DNA of 64,000 nucleotides from Lathyrus oleraceus (Eukaryota > Streptophyta > Magnoliopsida > Fabales > Fabaceae), in contig NC_066580.1 of assembly GCF_024323335.1 (NCBI RefSeq), positions 137,152,648-137,216,647 of the forward strand, written 5' to 3'. Below are positions 12,319 through 23,706 of the stretch, piece after piece. How positions within the stretch are numbered: the first letter of the stretch is position 1; each line of letters starts with the position of its first letter. Position numbers and translations under genes: made by a program. The notes beneath the pieces were generated by a model, which did no database searches, was not told where the DNA came from, and was given only the letters and a program-made list of their open reading frames with translations.

Positions 12319-13650
12319 CTATGGCTCTCTCGGTCTATTTGTCACTCGGTCTTCAAGTAGCTCAATGAGTGCATCTTTGTGCTTAGACTCTAACTGCAAC
12401 TCCTCATGTTTTTTGCTCAAAGCATGGAAACACTCTTCCCACATATCTTTCTCTTGCTTCATCTTGACGAACGCGTCTTCCAACTCCTCTACATCTTGGT
12501 TAGGGAGAGTTAATGGCTCAACCACAACCATAGACATAGGTCTTTCACAAGGATAAGGCATCTTCAACTCCAAAGCTCTCTTCTTCACCCAAAGAGTGTA
12601 AGCTTCCAAAGCTAGACAATTGCGCGGACCAAGCTCGGATCTTCCCTTCCTATGCACATTATGCCAAGCATGCACAATCTTCTGCTTCAAATATTGGCGA
12701 TCTTTACCCTCTTGATAGAAAAGACCTTCTAACAAAATGTTATTAGGTTTGTCTCTCAAGGGGAACCAAAGTTGTCAATGAGCCAAAGCAGGGTTGTAGT
12801 TAATTCCTCTTTGTGTACCAATGAGAGGCACATTAGAGAATTCACCATAACTATCAATAATCTCCAAATTGCTCAAAGACGGATCATACCAAACTATATC
12901 ATCATTAGTGAGAGATATAAGTCTCTGAGACCACCGTAGACATTGTTTGTTCTCCACAAAACCAAGTGTCTGAGGTAAGTGCGAAATAAACCACTTGTAC
13001 AGAAGAGGAATGCAACAGACAATAGTTCCACCACCCTTAGAATTCCTTAGATGCAAAGAGAAATACATATCACCCAATAGAGTAGGCATAGGATTCCCAA
13101 TCAAGAAAAGTCTAATGGCGTTAACATCAACAAAACTGTCAATGTTAGGGAACAAAGTTAATCCATAAATGAGCAACACAAAGATAGCTTCAAACACGTC
13201 CATACTTCCGGCTTGAGAAAAAGCAGTAGCTTCCTTGATGAGGAAATCAGATGGCAACCCAAACAATCCTCCTTTCTTCACCCAATGAGCCTCTATCTCA
13301 GACTTCTTCAAGTGAAGAGCTTCAGCAATAATACTAGATTGGGGAATCTCCTCCAATCTACTAAAAGGAACTCTACTAGAAACAGGTATCCTCAAAAGAT
13401 GAGAATACTCCTCCAAGGTAGGCACAAGCTGAAAATCTGGGAAAGTGAAACAACGGTAGAGAGGATCATAGAACTGCACTAGCACTCTCAAAAGTCCTTC
13501 AACCACATCAGCAGACAAGATGGACAAAAGCTTCCCATGGTGTTGTTTGGAGTCCAAGGGATCTAATACAAAAGATGCTAGCTTCCTTAACTCTTTCAAG
13601 TCGGGACATCTGAAACTGTACTTCTTAGTGTTCCTTCGTCCATAATCCAT
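12319..13650 (-). pseudogene. Ogre ORF1
   Basis: ORF1 upstream of gag is diagnostic of Ogre; its function is unknown. The frame runs 444 codons from MDYGRRNTKKYSFRCPDL, interrupted by one TGA at 12775-12777. Conserved-looking blocks include TFPDFQLVPTLEEYSHLLRI, which resembles the plant mobile-domain type seen in several transposon-associated plant proteins, then KGGLFGLPSDFLIKEA and a Trp/Arg-rich middle. The C-terminal 140 residues are helical and charged (VEELEDAFVKMKQEKDMWEE), likely coiled coil. The start was chosen at the first ATG of the frame, about 860 bp after the primer site. The single stop is a TGA and could have arisen from one CpG change. Confidence 0.8.
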
Positions 13651-14508
13651 GGTGTGAAAGTATTTTCAAATGATACCACAGTTCCTCGAAATTTTGTGTG
13701 ATGAATGGTATGATGCGCATGAATGCATGGATGCATGGATGCAACAATCACAAATAAGGGATCACACACAAGGCAAACAAACAAAGTTCAAGGGATGAAT
13801 TAAGCCATTGTCAAGATCAATCATCCATTTTGGTGGATTATGGTTTACACCTTATCAACACCCAAGTTCCATTGATATTGACAAGACTTGATTGGATCAA
13901 CCAAGAATCAAGGGTTTGTTGTAAGTCACGAGCATGGAGTCTGGGTAAGAACCATCCCAAAGGAGTGAACTAAGGATAAAAACCTGTAGATCATGTTCTA
14001 AAAAGTTCCCAGAGTCTTAATTCCATCTATCGGATATTACAGGTTAAGATGACTGACTCATCGACCCATAATATTCTCAAGAGAAACTCGTCTAAGTGTA
14101 GTATCGCGTAACAAGTGTTATCAAGTCTACACTTGAACAGTCTCTGCACTACGTCCTAAATAGGCCAATAGGGGGTAAATGTTCTATGGTCCTCAGCTTC
14201 TCGGACCCAAATTAGAGATAGTAATGCCTAACCACAAATACTTGTGTGACATTTCCAAATCCAAAAGGGTCTCCACTGAGCAGATGGATCTCAAGCCAAC
14301 TTGTTAAGGACTACTCCACACAAGTCGAACATGACTATACTATCCTCTTATCTTAATAGCACTCAAGTTCGGGTTAGAACTTATCTCACCACTCAGAGAT
14401 CACCAAGCACAACAAGTAGATTATCTCACACATACATATATACAAACATCACATATATACAAATATATACACACAAAAAGTAGGCTAAACCCACTGGGGA
14501 CTATTCCT
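13651..14508 (-). other. Ogre 5' leader between primer site and ORF1
   Basis: No coding frame was recognised. The region contains AC/AT-rich simple sequence near 14420-14480 (CACACATACATATATACAAAC) and a direct repeat of ATGCATGG near 13724-13740. Confidence 0.6.
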
Positions 14509-14522
14509 CAGCAGAGTCGCCA
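14509..14522 (-). other. Primer binding site of Ogre
   Basis: The minus strand reads TGGCGACTCTGCTG nine bases after the LTR end. It starts with TGG, as expected for pairing to a tRNA 3' CCA end. Ogre elements are known to use a tRNA-Arg type primer; the exact tRNA was not checked. Confidence 0.75.
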
Positions 14523-16942
14523 CTTAATTTCTGTAGCGGTAAATTCATGATCATCAAGCTATGGATAAGCTAGAGATCAAATAACAAAGGTCGCCACCGC
14601 GCTTTTATTGTTTCCAAGGGAAAAGGGAAAAAAAGTTTGAACAAAACCCAAAAGTAAGAAGTTTTCAAATCAAAACTAATAAATTGTAAGAGATTACACG
14701 TAAGGGGGTTGGTTACACAGAGGGAAGGTGTTAGCACCCAAAGTGTCCTAGGTACTCCTAGGGAGCCCTTTTGTGTGCATATGTATTTGGTACAAAAATG
14801 ATGTTTACAAACAAATAGAATGGGGGGATGAGAAAAAAGTTCATTAATTATATTTTTGTGTTTGACAAGACCTTTAAACTTGTGCCTACGTACCAACATA
14901 AAAATGAGGGATCAAAACCTAGTATTTCGTGATACAAATTTCAAAGTGGATGCATTGCTTTTAACAAAAATTAAGTTTGAAAGGCACAAAGGCCTAAAAA
15001 TGGTTTGAATGGGTTAGTTCTTTTTGGCTTTTCTGAAAGTTTAAGTCAACTATAGTTAAGTTTATTTACAAATTTGATTTAAGAAAAGAAGTTTGAAAAT
15101 GCAATGGCATAAGGCCAAAGTTTCTATCTTTTTGCAATGTGGTCATAGTTTAGAATAAAATAAGTTCAAACAAAGAAAATTTTAAAAGGAGGGAGAGATT
15201 TTGAAATTAAAGAAATGGGGAGAAGATGAAGAGACTAATCCTATGCACAAAATTAAAAGTTAAGAGTTGAAAAGATCTGACCGATGGGTAGCAATCCAAT
15301 AGGCAAGAATGCCATATAAAAACCCCAAATCCCCTTGGACATTTAGAATTAAGCAACACACAAATTCACAATTATATCAATCTTGAAGAGCAAAGGCATC
15401 AAATAAAGATATCCACATCCAAGCTTTAGCCACTCCATGATCTTCTTCAAATTAGCCCATATAACAGATGAATTCCACAAGTCACGGGTTCAAAATAGCA
15501 GTTTCACAATGATCATGTTGCAGATGAGCTCAAAGGGATCTTGAATGATGTATATGATGAAGTTCCAAATTGCATGCACTGGGTTTCACAATAAGTTGGC
15601 ATTGGCCATTTGTCCAAGATCAAGCCAATAGTCCACACAAAAGTTTTTTAGGGTTTTTGTTGTTATTATGTACATTAATGGTCAAAGACCACACAAACAA
15701 GTAAAGTATACACAAACAAGATATATCACTCAATATGGTCTAAATGGACAAAGTGAAAATTGTATTAACATAAACAATTAGAATGGTATGAATAATGGCA
15801 AATGAATAAAGGCTAAAATTAAATGACATTAAAGTAAATGACTTGAAATTAAAAGTTAGTTGTTAATGAGTTAGAAGTTAGTATTATTTTGCTTTTGCTT
15901 TTCATTTTTAAGTCATTCTTTGGAGAACACTCAACCCACTTATCACAAGCATGGATCCTTGAGCCAAGACATCTTCCAAAGGAAGGAAAAAAGGCCAAGT
16001 TTCCATATAATACCATGAAAGAGGGGAGACTTACAATCTCACTAACTAGAATGTTATGCCTTTTGTGTCACAAATTTAGCGTTATGTTAAGCAATCGTAA
16101 TTGGACTTATGTAGAAGTCACAACTATTTGAGGTCGGGCAATAGAATTGTGGTGTTAATGCATGTTTGAGACATAGTATAATGGACTATGCTCATGAAAC
16201 ATACCACACACCAAAAAAATGCAAAAGAGGTGGCCTAATCTCATTCATACTCATGTTGATTTTTCAATCAACTATCCTTAGGACTTTGAGATATCATAGA
16301 CCAAATGATATGAATACATAAAGAATGGGAATGAGATGAAGAGGGAGGGGAATGGATCAAAACTCAAATTGGCCAAAGGAGGACTTTTTACCAAATTAAT
16401 ATCATCCATTCATTTTGTGAGATGGAATGTACATTCCATCAATCCCCTAAATCCAATGATATTAACTTGACAAAGTCAAATCAACCTTGACCAAGACCCA
16501 ACAACAAGAGTCAAACTCAAACAAGTCTTCACAATTGGTCAACATAATTAATTGGCATTTATTCAAATTAAAAAATACTAAAATAAGGCATTTAAACTAA
16601 ATATGGTTTGTCAAATTTCTAAAACCTCATCAAAACACCAAATAAATGACCATGAGATTTATCATAGGTCAAACAAGGTCAAAGGTCCTTGGAGAAAAAA
16701 TTTCAGAATTTTTAAAGACTTAAAAGTATTTGTAAACAATTAAAAATAATCACAAAATCAATTAAATCATGAAAAATATTAATAATGATCCAAAAAATAA
16801 TTTTAATTCAGAATATGAAAGAGGAAATTATTTGAATTTTTTTGGTGAAACTCTCATATTTTTTTGGATCAATATTAAAATTAATATGAATTAATGAAAA
16901 TAAAAGGATTTAAATAAAAAACAGAAAATAGCAAAAAACGTG

Positions 16943-16988
16943 GACCACTTGATCTCCCTCATTCAATGAGGTGGCAGATCAAGTGGTC
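16943..16988 (-). other. Two-tier hairpin in Ogre leader/LTR
   Basis: GACCACTTGATCT (16943-16955) pairs perfectly with AGATCAAGTGGTC (16976-16988). Inside this, CCTCATT (16957-16963) pairs with AATGAGG (16965-16971) around a single base. The site lies about 700 bp downstream of the TATA position, so it should be in the transcribed R/U5 leader. A related small hairpin occurs at the matching place in the solo LTR (51417-51431). Confidence 0.7.
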
Positions 16989-17682
16989 ATCAGCGCGCTT
17001 TCCACTGTGGACTTAAGTCAATGCGCCACAAGGATGGTAATCAGAACCAACGCGTGAGATTAAAACATTTGAAAAGGATCCTATGGTTGGAGACATACCA
17101 ACACACGACCGGAGCTGTAACTCCGGTCTTCTTCTCTGGTGGACCTCACCAGACTGGTCCACCCTCAACCATCACCAAAATAAAAAAAAGAAGGACATGA
17201 TCTGAAAGAAAAAATGGCGTAGAGCACGAATCTGACCTCAATTTCAACTAACTCCAAATATATAAAAAGATGTGAGGAGTTGAATTTTGAGGTGTGTCAA
17301 CTGAGTTGCTTCGATTTGACCTCTAAGCAACTCAATCTTCTTGCCTACATTGGTAGAACTTCAAACAACCAAAGATCCAAGAGAATTGAGTAGAATTGAG
17401 TGAGAATCGAAGAGATGAATTTTTCTAAAAATTACCTTCAATGCTATGCAGTTCTTGATGTTGCTTGCTCCAAACACGATTTGATCACACTTGAGAAGTT
17501 AGCAGGAAGTGATTAAAGAGGTTGCAAGGCTCTGGATCCTAGAGTTCTTGAATCTCCAACATTTTGAGATTTAAACTCAAATTTCAAATTGAAATTTCTC
17601 AGATTTTCCTTTAGAATGAGAGGGTTTCAATGGGGGGCAAAGCTGGCGCGCGAAGTGTTGTTCAAATGAGCTCAGAGGCCTT

Positions 17683-17692
17683 CTATTTTCAG
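17683..17692 (-). promoter_or_regulatory. Degraded TATA site in Ogre 5' LTR
   Basis: Where the 3' LTR has CTATAAATAG, the 5' LTR reads CTGAAAATAG on the minus strand, while the flanking bases are the same (GAGGCCTTCTATTT on the plus strand). The transcribing LTR has therefore probably lost its core promoter. Confidence 0.6.
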
Positions 17693-19171
17693 CCATAGGG
17701 AATGATATTTTCACACTTCAAAAATTTGTCCAAAATTAGTAATGTTGATGACATGAGTTCATGGCCATGTACAAGCCCATGATGCAATGCAAAAAGGTCC
17801 AAAATGATTCCAATTGAGGTATGAATGAAGCTTGAATGGCAAGGCATTGTAAACTGAAGTTTATGCAAATGATTCTTTCCAATGATGCAACCCTGTTAAA
17901 GCCATGCGCAGACCTAACAATCCTCATCCAAAATGCATGAACTTGGGTTCTTTGGAAAGCTTGGATCAAGGGGAACAAGTTTTATGTTCAAAACTTTTTC
18001 ATTTGGATCTTGTAACATGGAGATATTTGAGGTGGAAGTGTCTTCATCAAAGTTGTCTTCATCAAAGTTGTATTTATTTCAAAGACCTTCAAATGAGAAA
18101 AGTGTCTTCATCAAAGTTGTATTTATTTCAAAGACCTTCAAAATGGTCACCAATTTCATGTCATTTTGGATTTAGAATGATAGAGTTATGCATTTTTGAA
18201 GTTTGGAAAAATCACTTGTTCAATGGTATATGTCAAAAATGATCTATAATGTAACCTCATATCACATGCTCATAAAAGTTGAATTACCTCTCACTCCATA
18301 CATAAAAGTTGAAGTATACATCTTGAATTTGATTGTGCAACTTGGAAATCTTTAATCTCATAAAAAATGAGCAAGTTATGGCCTTGGGAAGTTGACTTTC
18401 AAATTAGGGTTTAGACAAAATGACCTATAATGTTTCAACATAGAAAATGATTTTCCAAGCAAAACCAGCTCTAGGTCTCAACATGAAAGTTGTTTGAAAT
18501 GTCATTTAGAGTAACGTTTCTCTTGGGATTATTTTCATATGGTGAAAAGCGTAGGAGATAGGGTCTAGGGAGGCCCAGTTTTGATCACATGAATTCATTT
18601 GGCCAACCACCATCAACCAACTTCCTAACCTTCAATTCTTTTGACCTTATTGGCTCATGGTAGATCATATATGCATATGATGATGAATTTTGAAGTGCCC
18701 CTTGAGAAATTTGATCAATTGGTGAGATAGCTTGGTGGAGAAGTTACTAGAGATACCCAATCAAACTAGAGTTTCCAAGGCAAATCACCTTCAAACTTTT
18801 GAACAAAACTTGATCAATACAACATGTACAGGTCAATGGAACTCATATATGATGCTTATAACCATTCTTAGATCAATTCATGGTTGTGCTCTTTGTCATG
18901 AGGGTCTCAAACCCTAGATATGAACTTGATAGATCAATGGAGATCATGCCCCACCTACAAAAGGGTTAGGTAAATGCAAAGACATATTTTTGGTATTTTG
19001 GTTAGTAAAATGATGATATACAAGTATGATACAATCACATAGTCCTTGGTGATCTCTTCCAAAACAAACCCAATGAAAGAGGGGTTAGGAGGATGCCAAG
19101 GTATGACCACAATGCTAATGCTTATGATGAGAATGCGTGAGGGATCTTAGGGTTAAAATTGGGATCTTACA

Positions 19172-20242
19172 GTACTCATATAGGAAACAATAGTAATCGT
19201 GTTCGGCTAAGCTTTCCAGCATTTGATCAATGAATGGTAACAGAAAGTGGTCCTTTCGTGTTGCCACGTTTAGTCTTCTGTAATCGATGCACGCTCTCCA
19301 ACCTGTAACGGTTCATGTTGGGTTTAACTCATTCTTCTCATTTTTTATCACCGTAGTGCCCCCTTTTTTTGGTACCACATGGACTGGAGTTACCCAAGAA
19401 CTATCAAAAATAGGATAAATTAAGCCTTCATCCAATAGTTTTACAACTTCTTTGCATACCGCTTCTTTCATGGTTTGGTTAAGTCTTCGTTGTGGTTGCA
19501 CCACCGGTTTGTGATCATCTTCCATTAAGATCTTGTGCATGCAAACGGTCGGGCTTATACCTTTCAAGTCCTCAATTGCCCACCCGATTGCGCCCTTGTA
19601 CTTTTTAAGCACTTGAATGAGTTCTGCTTCTTGAACACTTTGTAGACTGGCATTGATAATTGTTGGGCATTTTTTCTCAGTGTCCAGAATTACATACTTC
19701 AAATTTGTTGGTAACTGCTTCAGATTTACCCCTATTTTTGGTTCTTCAGTGACATCTGATGGTGGTGGTCTTAAATCTTCCCACCGGTGTGGCCTAGATC
19801 TAATCCATTCAGGTTGCTTTTCCATCATAGAGAGAACCTCAGGCTCTCCTTCATCTTCATCACTTTCAAAAATTGAGAGACTTAAGACCCGTTCTAGTGG
19901 TGACTGGGGTCTATCCCTTTCACTTTCTTGAGTAATGACTTGATCTATTATATCTATAGTATGGCTTGTGCCAATATCATCTTTATATTTCATTGTGTTC
20001 CTCACATCTATTTTTAACTCTTCATCATAGACTTTGAGGGTCATCGTTCCTTCCTCGATGTCTATCATACACCGTCTTGTTTCTAAGAAAGGTCTGCCCA
20101 ATATGAGAGGGATTTCCTCATCTTCAGGCATTTCCAGAATGACGAAGTCAACTGAGAAAACAAACTTGTCAATTTTTACAAGAACATCTTCCATAATCCC
20201 ATAGGGTCGCCTCATAGAGCGATCCGCAAACTGAAGTGTCAT
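19172..20242 (-). pseudogene. pol: Athila protease C-terminus and truncated reverse transcriptase
   Basis: The open part (20242-19313) holds the second half of the protease fold (IPLILGRPFLETRRCMIDIE) and a spacer. The start of RT follows, with HKILMEDDHKPVVQPQRRLN, LLDEGLIYPIFDSSWVTPV and VVPKKGGTTV. After a TGA at 19313-19315 the RT palm continues in frame (CIDYRRLNVATRKDHF, LPFIDQMLE) until the Ogre junction, so the catalytic YVDD motif is missing. No polymerase can be made from this copy. Confidence 0.88.
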
Positions 20243-20683
20243 TCAAGTATCTTGAACAATGCCGATGCCTAATTTTTTATAGATGGACAGTGGCATCAAG
20301 CTTACACTTGCTCCTAAGTCAATCAGAGCCCTCTTGAATTTTCTATCACCAATAGTGCATGGAATAGTAACCGATCCCCTGTCTTTCTTTTTCATTGGGA
20401 TTTTCATGCCTTGGAAAATGGCACTGCATGTTTCAGTTAGGATGATCGGGTTTGTATCAGTGGAACGTTTCTTGGAGATAAAGTCTTTCATGAATTTGGC
20501 ATATATTGGCATTTGTTCTAATGCCTCAGAAAAAGGGATGTTTATTTCCAGTTTTTTGAACATTTCCAGGAACCTCTCAAATTTTTTCTCAGGTTGATCT
20601 TTCTTTTTCTGTCTTGGAGGGTAAGGGAGTTTGATGACTGGTTTTGAAACCTTCTCTTTCTCCTTGACAGGTGGTAGTATCAC
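20243..20683 (-). pseudogene. pro: Athila protease region
   Basis: A Lys/Pro-rich linker (EKVSKPVIKLPYPPRQKKK) is followed by a conserved helix block (ERFLEMFKKLEINIPFSEAL). The retropepsin active site follows as ALIDLGASVSLMPLSIYKKL. The DLGAS variant, rather than DTGAS, is usual for Athila. A TGA at 20243-20245 and a TAA at 20684-20686 delimit this piece, while the frame continues on both sides. Confidence 0.87.
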
Positions 20684-20686
20684 TTA

Positions 20687-21268
20687 TTCATCTTGGTCCT
20701 TGGTTTCCTTGATTTCTAAATCCACTTCTAACAATCCATCTTTTTTAGCACTGTTTTCCTCCGTCGACTTTCCACTTCAGGTTACGATAGCGTTAACAGT
20801 GTTATGTTCCCGCGGATTTGTTACCGTACCACTAGGTAGGGTGCCCCGGGCTTGAGAATTTGAAGCTAACTATTGTGCTATCTGACCCATTTGGACTTCG
20901 AGATTTTTAATGGAGGTCGTGGTGTTTTTCTGATTAGTCATGGTTTCTTCTTGAAACTGCATGCTGTTGGCTGCTAATTTTTCAATGGCGATTTCCCATT
21001 CAGCCTTTTTAGGTGCATGTTGTTGTTGTTGTTGTTGATACTGAGTCTGATATTACCCTGTACCTTGTTGCGGAACATTCCCTCTCTGATCTTTCCGGGA
21101 GAAATTTGGATGATTCTTCCAACCTGGGTTGTAAGTGTTAGAGTAGGGATTATTCTGCTTCAAGAATTTGATCTCTTCAATTTGTTGTAGAGTAGCAAAG
21201 CAATAGACCGTGTGATGAGGTCCATTACAGATTTTACAAGTGCTAGCCTGAGCTGGATGAACCTGCAC
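20687..21268 (-). pseudogene. gag: Athila nucleocapsid and gag-pro linker
   Basis: The zinc knuckle CKICNGPHHTVYCF (CX2CX4HX4C) is visible near 21233-21192. It is followed by an Asn/Pro-rich tail (NNPYSNTYNPGWKNHPNF), a run of seven Gln codons, and a coiled-coil segment. Stops interrupt it at 21053-21055 (TAA), 20870-20872 (TAG) and 20777-20779 (TGA), without a frame change. Confidence 0.8.
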
Positions 21269-21271
21269 TAT

Positions 21272-22204
21272 CTATTGAGTACCTATATTCATAGCTTTCA
21301 ACTTTTTGTCTACTTCGGCAACAATTGTGTCTTTCAGAAGGATTTTATTTGTTTCTAATTTTAGATCAATCACCCCCTCTAGTTGACTAGTACACCTGTC
21401 GTATAATTCTAGATGCTCATTGGCAGCTATTGCTTCAATAATACTCTTAATACCAGTGGCTGTTGAGAAATTTGTTGAGCCACCGACTGTTGTATCAATC
21501 AACTGTTTTGTTTTTATTTTCAGCCCATTAACGAACATCTGCATTTGTTCGGTCTGATCCATATTGTGAGTTGGACACGCTACTAAGACCCTTTTGAATC
21601 TTTTATAGGCGTCTCCCAATGATTCACCATCCTTCTGTTTGAAATTAAGAATTTCATACCTTTTTCTCAAGAATACTGATGCTGGAAAGTACTCATTTAA
21701 GAATGCAGTTTCCATCTCTTCCCATGATGTGATACTGCCGAAAGGAAGATAATAGAACCAGTCTTCCACATCTTCAGCTAAAGTAAACAGGAACATTCTT
21801 AATTTTTTTGCTTCATCAGTATGACCATCAATTTTTAGCGTGGTGCTCATGGTCAGAAATCTTTGCAGGTGTTTGTTGGCATCTTTGTTAACCTTTCCGG
21901 TGAAAGGTTTTCTTTCCAATTGATTGATTGTGCTAGGATGTAGTTGAAAATTCGTCACATTCACTGGTTGGTTGACAATTGTCAATCGACCACCCAGTGT
22001 GTTTGCACCTCCATAGTAATCCAGGAGTCTTTCCGGAGGTGGAGGAGGTGGAATTGGAGGAACTTCAGCCATTGGTTCTTTGACTTCTGAGTGATCAGAG
22101 GTACTTTCTTCTTTGGAATCCACTCTTTGATTTCTGCGTCTTTGGTGAAGGGTTCTCTCGATCTCTGTGTCAAAAAGAAATTCAACTGAGGGTTCTCCTC
22201 GCAT
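21272..22204 (-). pseudogene. gag: Athila gag
   Basis: The start was placed at MRGEPSVEFLFDTEIERTLH rather than the ATG 54 bases upstream, because homology-like sequence begins there. A Pro-rich run (PPIPPPPPPERLLDY) precedes the capsid-type domain with LERKPFTGKVNKDANKHLQ, LRMFLFTLAEDVEDWFYYLP, EMETAFLNEYFP and DAYKRFKRVLVACPTHNM. This is the common plant retrotransposon gag domain. It ends in a TAG at 21272-21274, directly before the zinc knuckle, in the same frame. Confidence 0.88.
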
Positions 22205-22298
22205 ACACAAATTAGTAAATATAAATGACAGAAAAATAATTTCATTGCAGAGCAACAATATTTTAATTGAATTTAAAATTAAACTCTATATTTTGGCA

Positions 22299-22317
22299 GT
22301 CCCCGGCAACGGAGCCA
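22299..22317 (-). other. Primer binding site of Athila
   Basis: The minus strand reads TGGCTCCGTTGCCGGGGAC. Athila elements are known for TGGCGCCGTTGCCGGGG, complementary to a tRNA-Asp type primer; one base differs here. Confidence 0.8.
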
Positions 22318-22318
22318 A

Positions 22319-23706
22319 AAACTTGCTTAGGAAAATAACAAGTGTACTATTTTGCATTTTATAGTAATAATGGGGAAATTCCCCGAATGTAGATCTCAAG
22401 GACTGCAAGTCAATATCGAGTTTAAATTATCATTCAATTAAACAAAAAATATTAATTTGGTTTTTAGGTGTAAAGATATAAGAATAAAGGTAAAAGCAAA
22501 TAAGGATGAAAATAAAGGTTTACAGGGAAAAAGGAACAATGTCAGGGAAGGTGTATGCTTTATCCCTGTAACAACTCTGAGTCACTATTTCATCAACAAA
22601 TATAAATTACTACCAGTTCTTAAGGGCATTTTCTCTCAAGTTCTTGGTGAGAAAACCTTTAATCAATCTACCCTAATTTCTATGTCCATAGCCAATTAAG
22701 GTGAAGTTAAGCTTTATAATATCAAGAATACTCTGGTTCATACTGGGCATCCCTAGTCCTAGGTGATATCTATTGTAGAGTAACCTTATGAAAAACCTTA
22801 TCAATGGCGGTCCAGCCTAATTGATAACCACAGATCAATCTCGATTGGTCCGAAAGAGAAAGCAATAAACACATCAAAAGGTTACCATAAAAATAATATT
22901 ATAAATGCAAATATAAACTCAAATTCGTTACAATTCTAAATCAGGGACACCCCTAGCATTGGGGGGTTTAGCTACTCATATTGTTTAAAACAATTGCAAG
23001 ATAAAAATTACACATTACAAGTAATTGGATGACTTTGATCTTCAATCGCTCTCGTTCATGAAAACCTTCAGCTCTCTGAATGCCTTGCTCTCTGTAATAC
23101 TGGGTTGCTTCATAATACTGTATTTTTCCGTATTCCAAGATGATCTTTCCTTAGGCAGAAGGTCCTCTTTTATAGTGAAAATTCCAAGCAGTAGTTGGAC
23201 TTGTCCAAAAATATCTCTAAAAAAGCCCGACGAACAAAAGCCTGAGAAAAAGGTAATTTTAGGCTTGGGATGACACGGTCCATGTCAGGTGACACGGGTG
23301 GTCGTGTCAGCCTACTGTCCCAGCTGACACGCCCCTGGCATGGGCGACACGATTGGGGATGATGCCTGATACGACCTGTGTTAGCTGACACGTGTGGCCG
23401 TGTCAGGCCACTGTCTTCTACACCACGCCCTCCTTTTCCTGACACAGCTCGTGTCAGGTGACATGGGTGGCCGTGTCATGCCTCCTGTACTGGGGTTTTC
23501 TGCTCCTTTGCTTGCCGGAATCTCGCATTATCTCGTTTTGAGTTTCCTGGTTCTTCTACCTGGACATGTCGAACAAAAACATAACTATCCCACACATAAA
23601 ATCACGAAAATAGAATTAAAATATAACAATGAATGGAAATGAGTAAATATAATACTGGAAGTAAAATTGACTCGAAAAGTATTAAAAATGCTTGCACGGT
23701 GTTTCA
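22319..23706 (-). repeat. 5' LTR of Athila
   Basis: This is the non-coding region beyond the primer site. In element orientation it probably begins TGAAACACCGTGCAAGC (from 23706) and ends ...AGCAAGTTTT. The inner border is firm; the outer border is inferred from the TG start and the change of sequence type. It contains the GACACG array at 23265-23480. Confidence 0.6.
23265..23480. repeat. Array of TGACACG / CGTGTCA words in Athila LTR
   Basis: Within 215 bp the words GACACG or CGTGTCA and one-base variants occur about a dozen times, in both orientations, around GGTGGTCGTGTCAG-type phrases. Several pair as inverted repeats, so the region can fold on itself. GC content is well above the surroundings. 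Confidence 0.75.

Larger units (their letters stand above)
1..19171 (-). mobile_element. Ogre-type LTR retrotransposon (Ty3/gypsy, Tat lineage), truncated by window edge
   Basis: The element reads on the minus strand: 5' LTR (14532-19171), primer site, ORF1, gag, protease, intron-like gap, RT/RNase H, integrase, repetitive 3' UTR and the visible 1838 bp of the 3' LTR. LTRs start TGTAAGA on the minus strand and end in ACA. ORF1 upstream of gag, LTRs of 4.6 kb and a spacer between protease and RT are known hallmarks of Ogre. The full element would be about 22 kb. Seven in-frame stops and two frameshifts show that it cannot encode its own proteins. The right target flank reads GTACT (19172-19176); the matching left copy lies outside the window. 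It inserted into an Athila pol gene. LTR divergence of about 5% (14 differences in the terminal 278 bp, counted by eye) makes it older than the Tekay and copia elements here. Confidence 0.93.
14532..19171 (-). repeat. 5' LTR of Ogre, complete (4640 bp)
   Basis: The LTR is bounded by TGTAGCGG (14532) and CTTACA (19171) on the plus strand, that is TGTAAG...CTACA in element orientation. Its inner 300 bp carry the phrase AGGTACTCCTAGGGAGCCC, shared with the solo LTR at 48824-53670. Its outer 1.8 kb match the 3' LTR. The TATA motif is disrupted, and a local duplication at about 18037-18142 replaces some 100 bp present in the 3' LTR. Confidence 0.92.
19172..23706 (-). mobile_element. Athila-type LTR retrotransposon, 5' half
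   Basis: The element reads on the minus strand: 5' LTR (about 22319-23706), primer site, gag, protease, and the first part of RT, which is cut at 19172 by the Ogre insertion. The rest of pol and the 3' LTR would lie left of the Ogre, outside the window. Assignment to Athila rests on the DLGAS form of the protease active site, the gag motifs and a primer site reading GTTGCCGGGGA. The coding region stays in one frame over 3 kb but carries seven in-frame stops. Confidence 0.88.
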
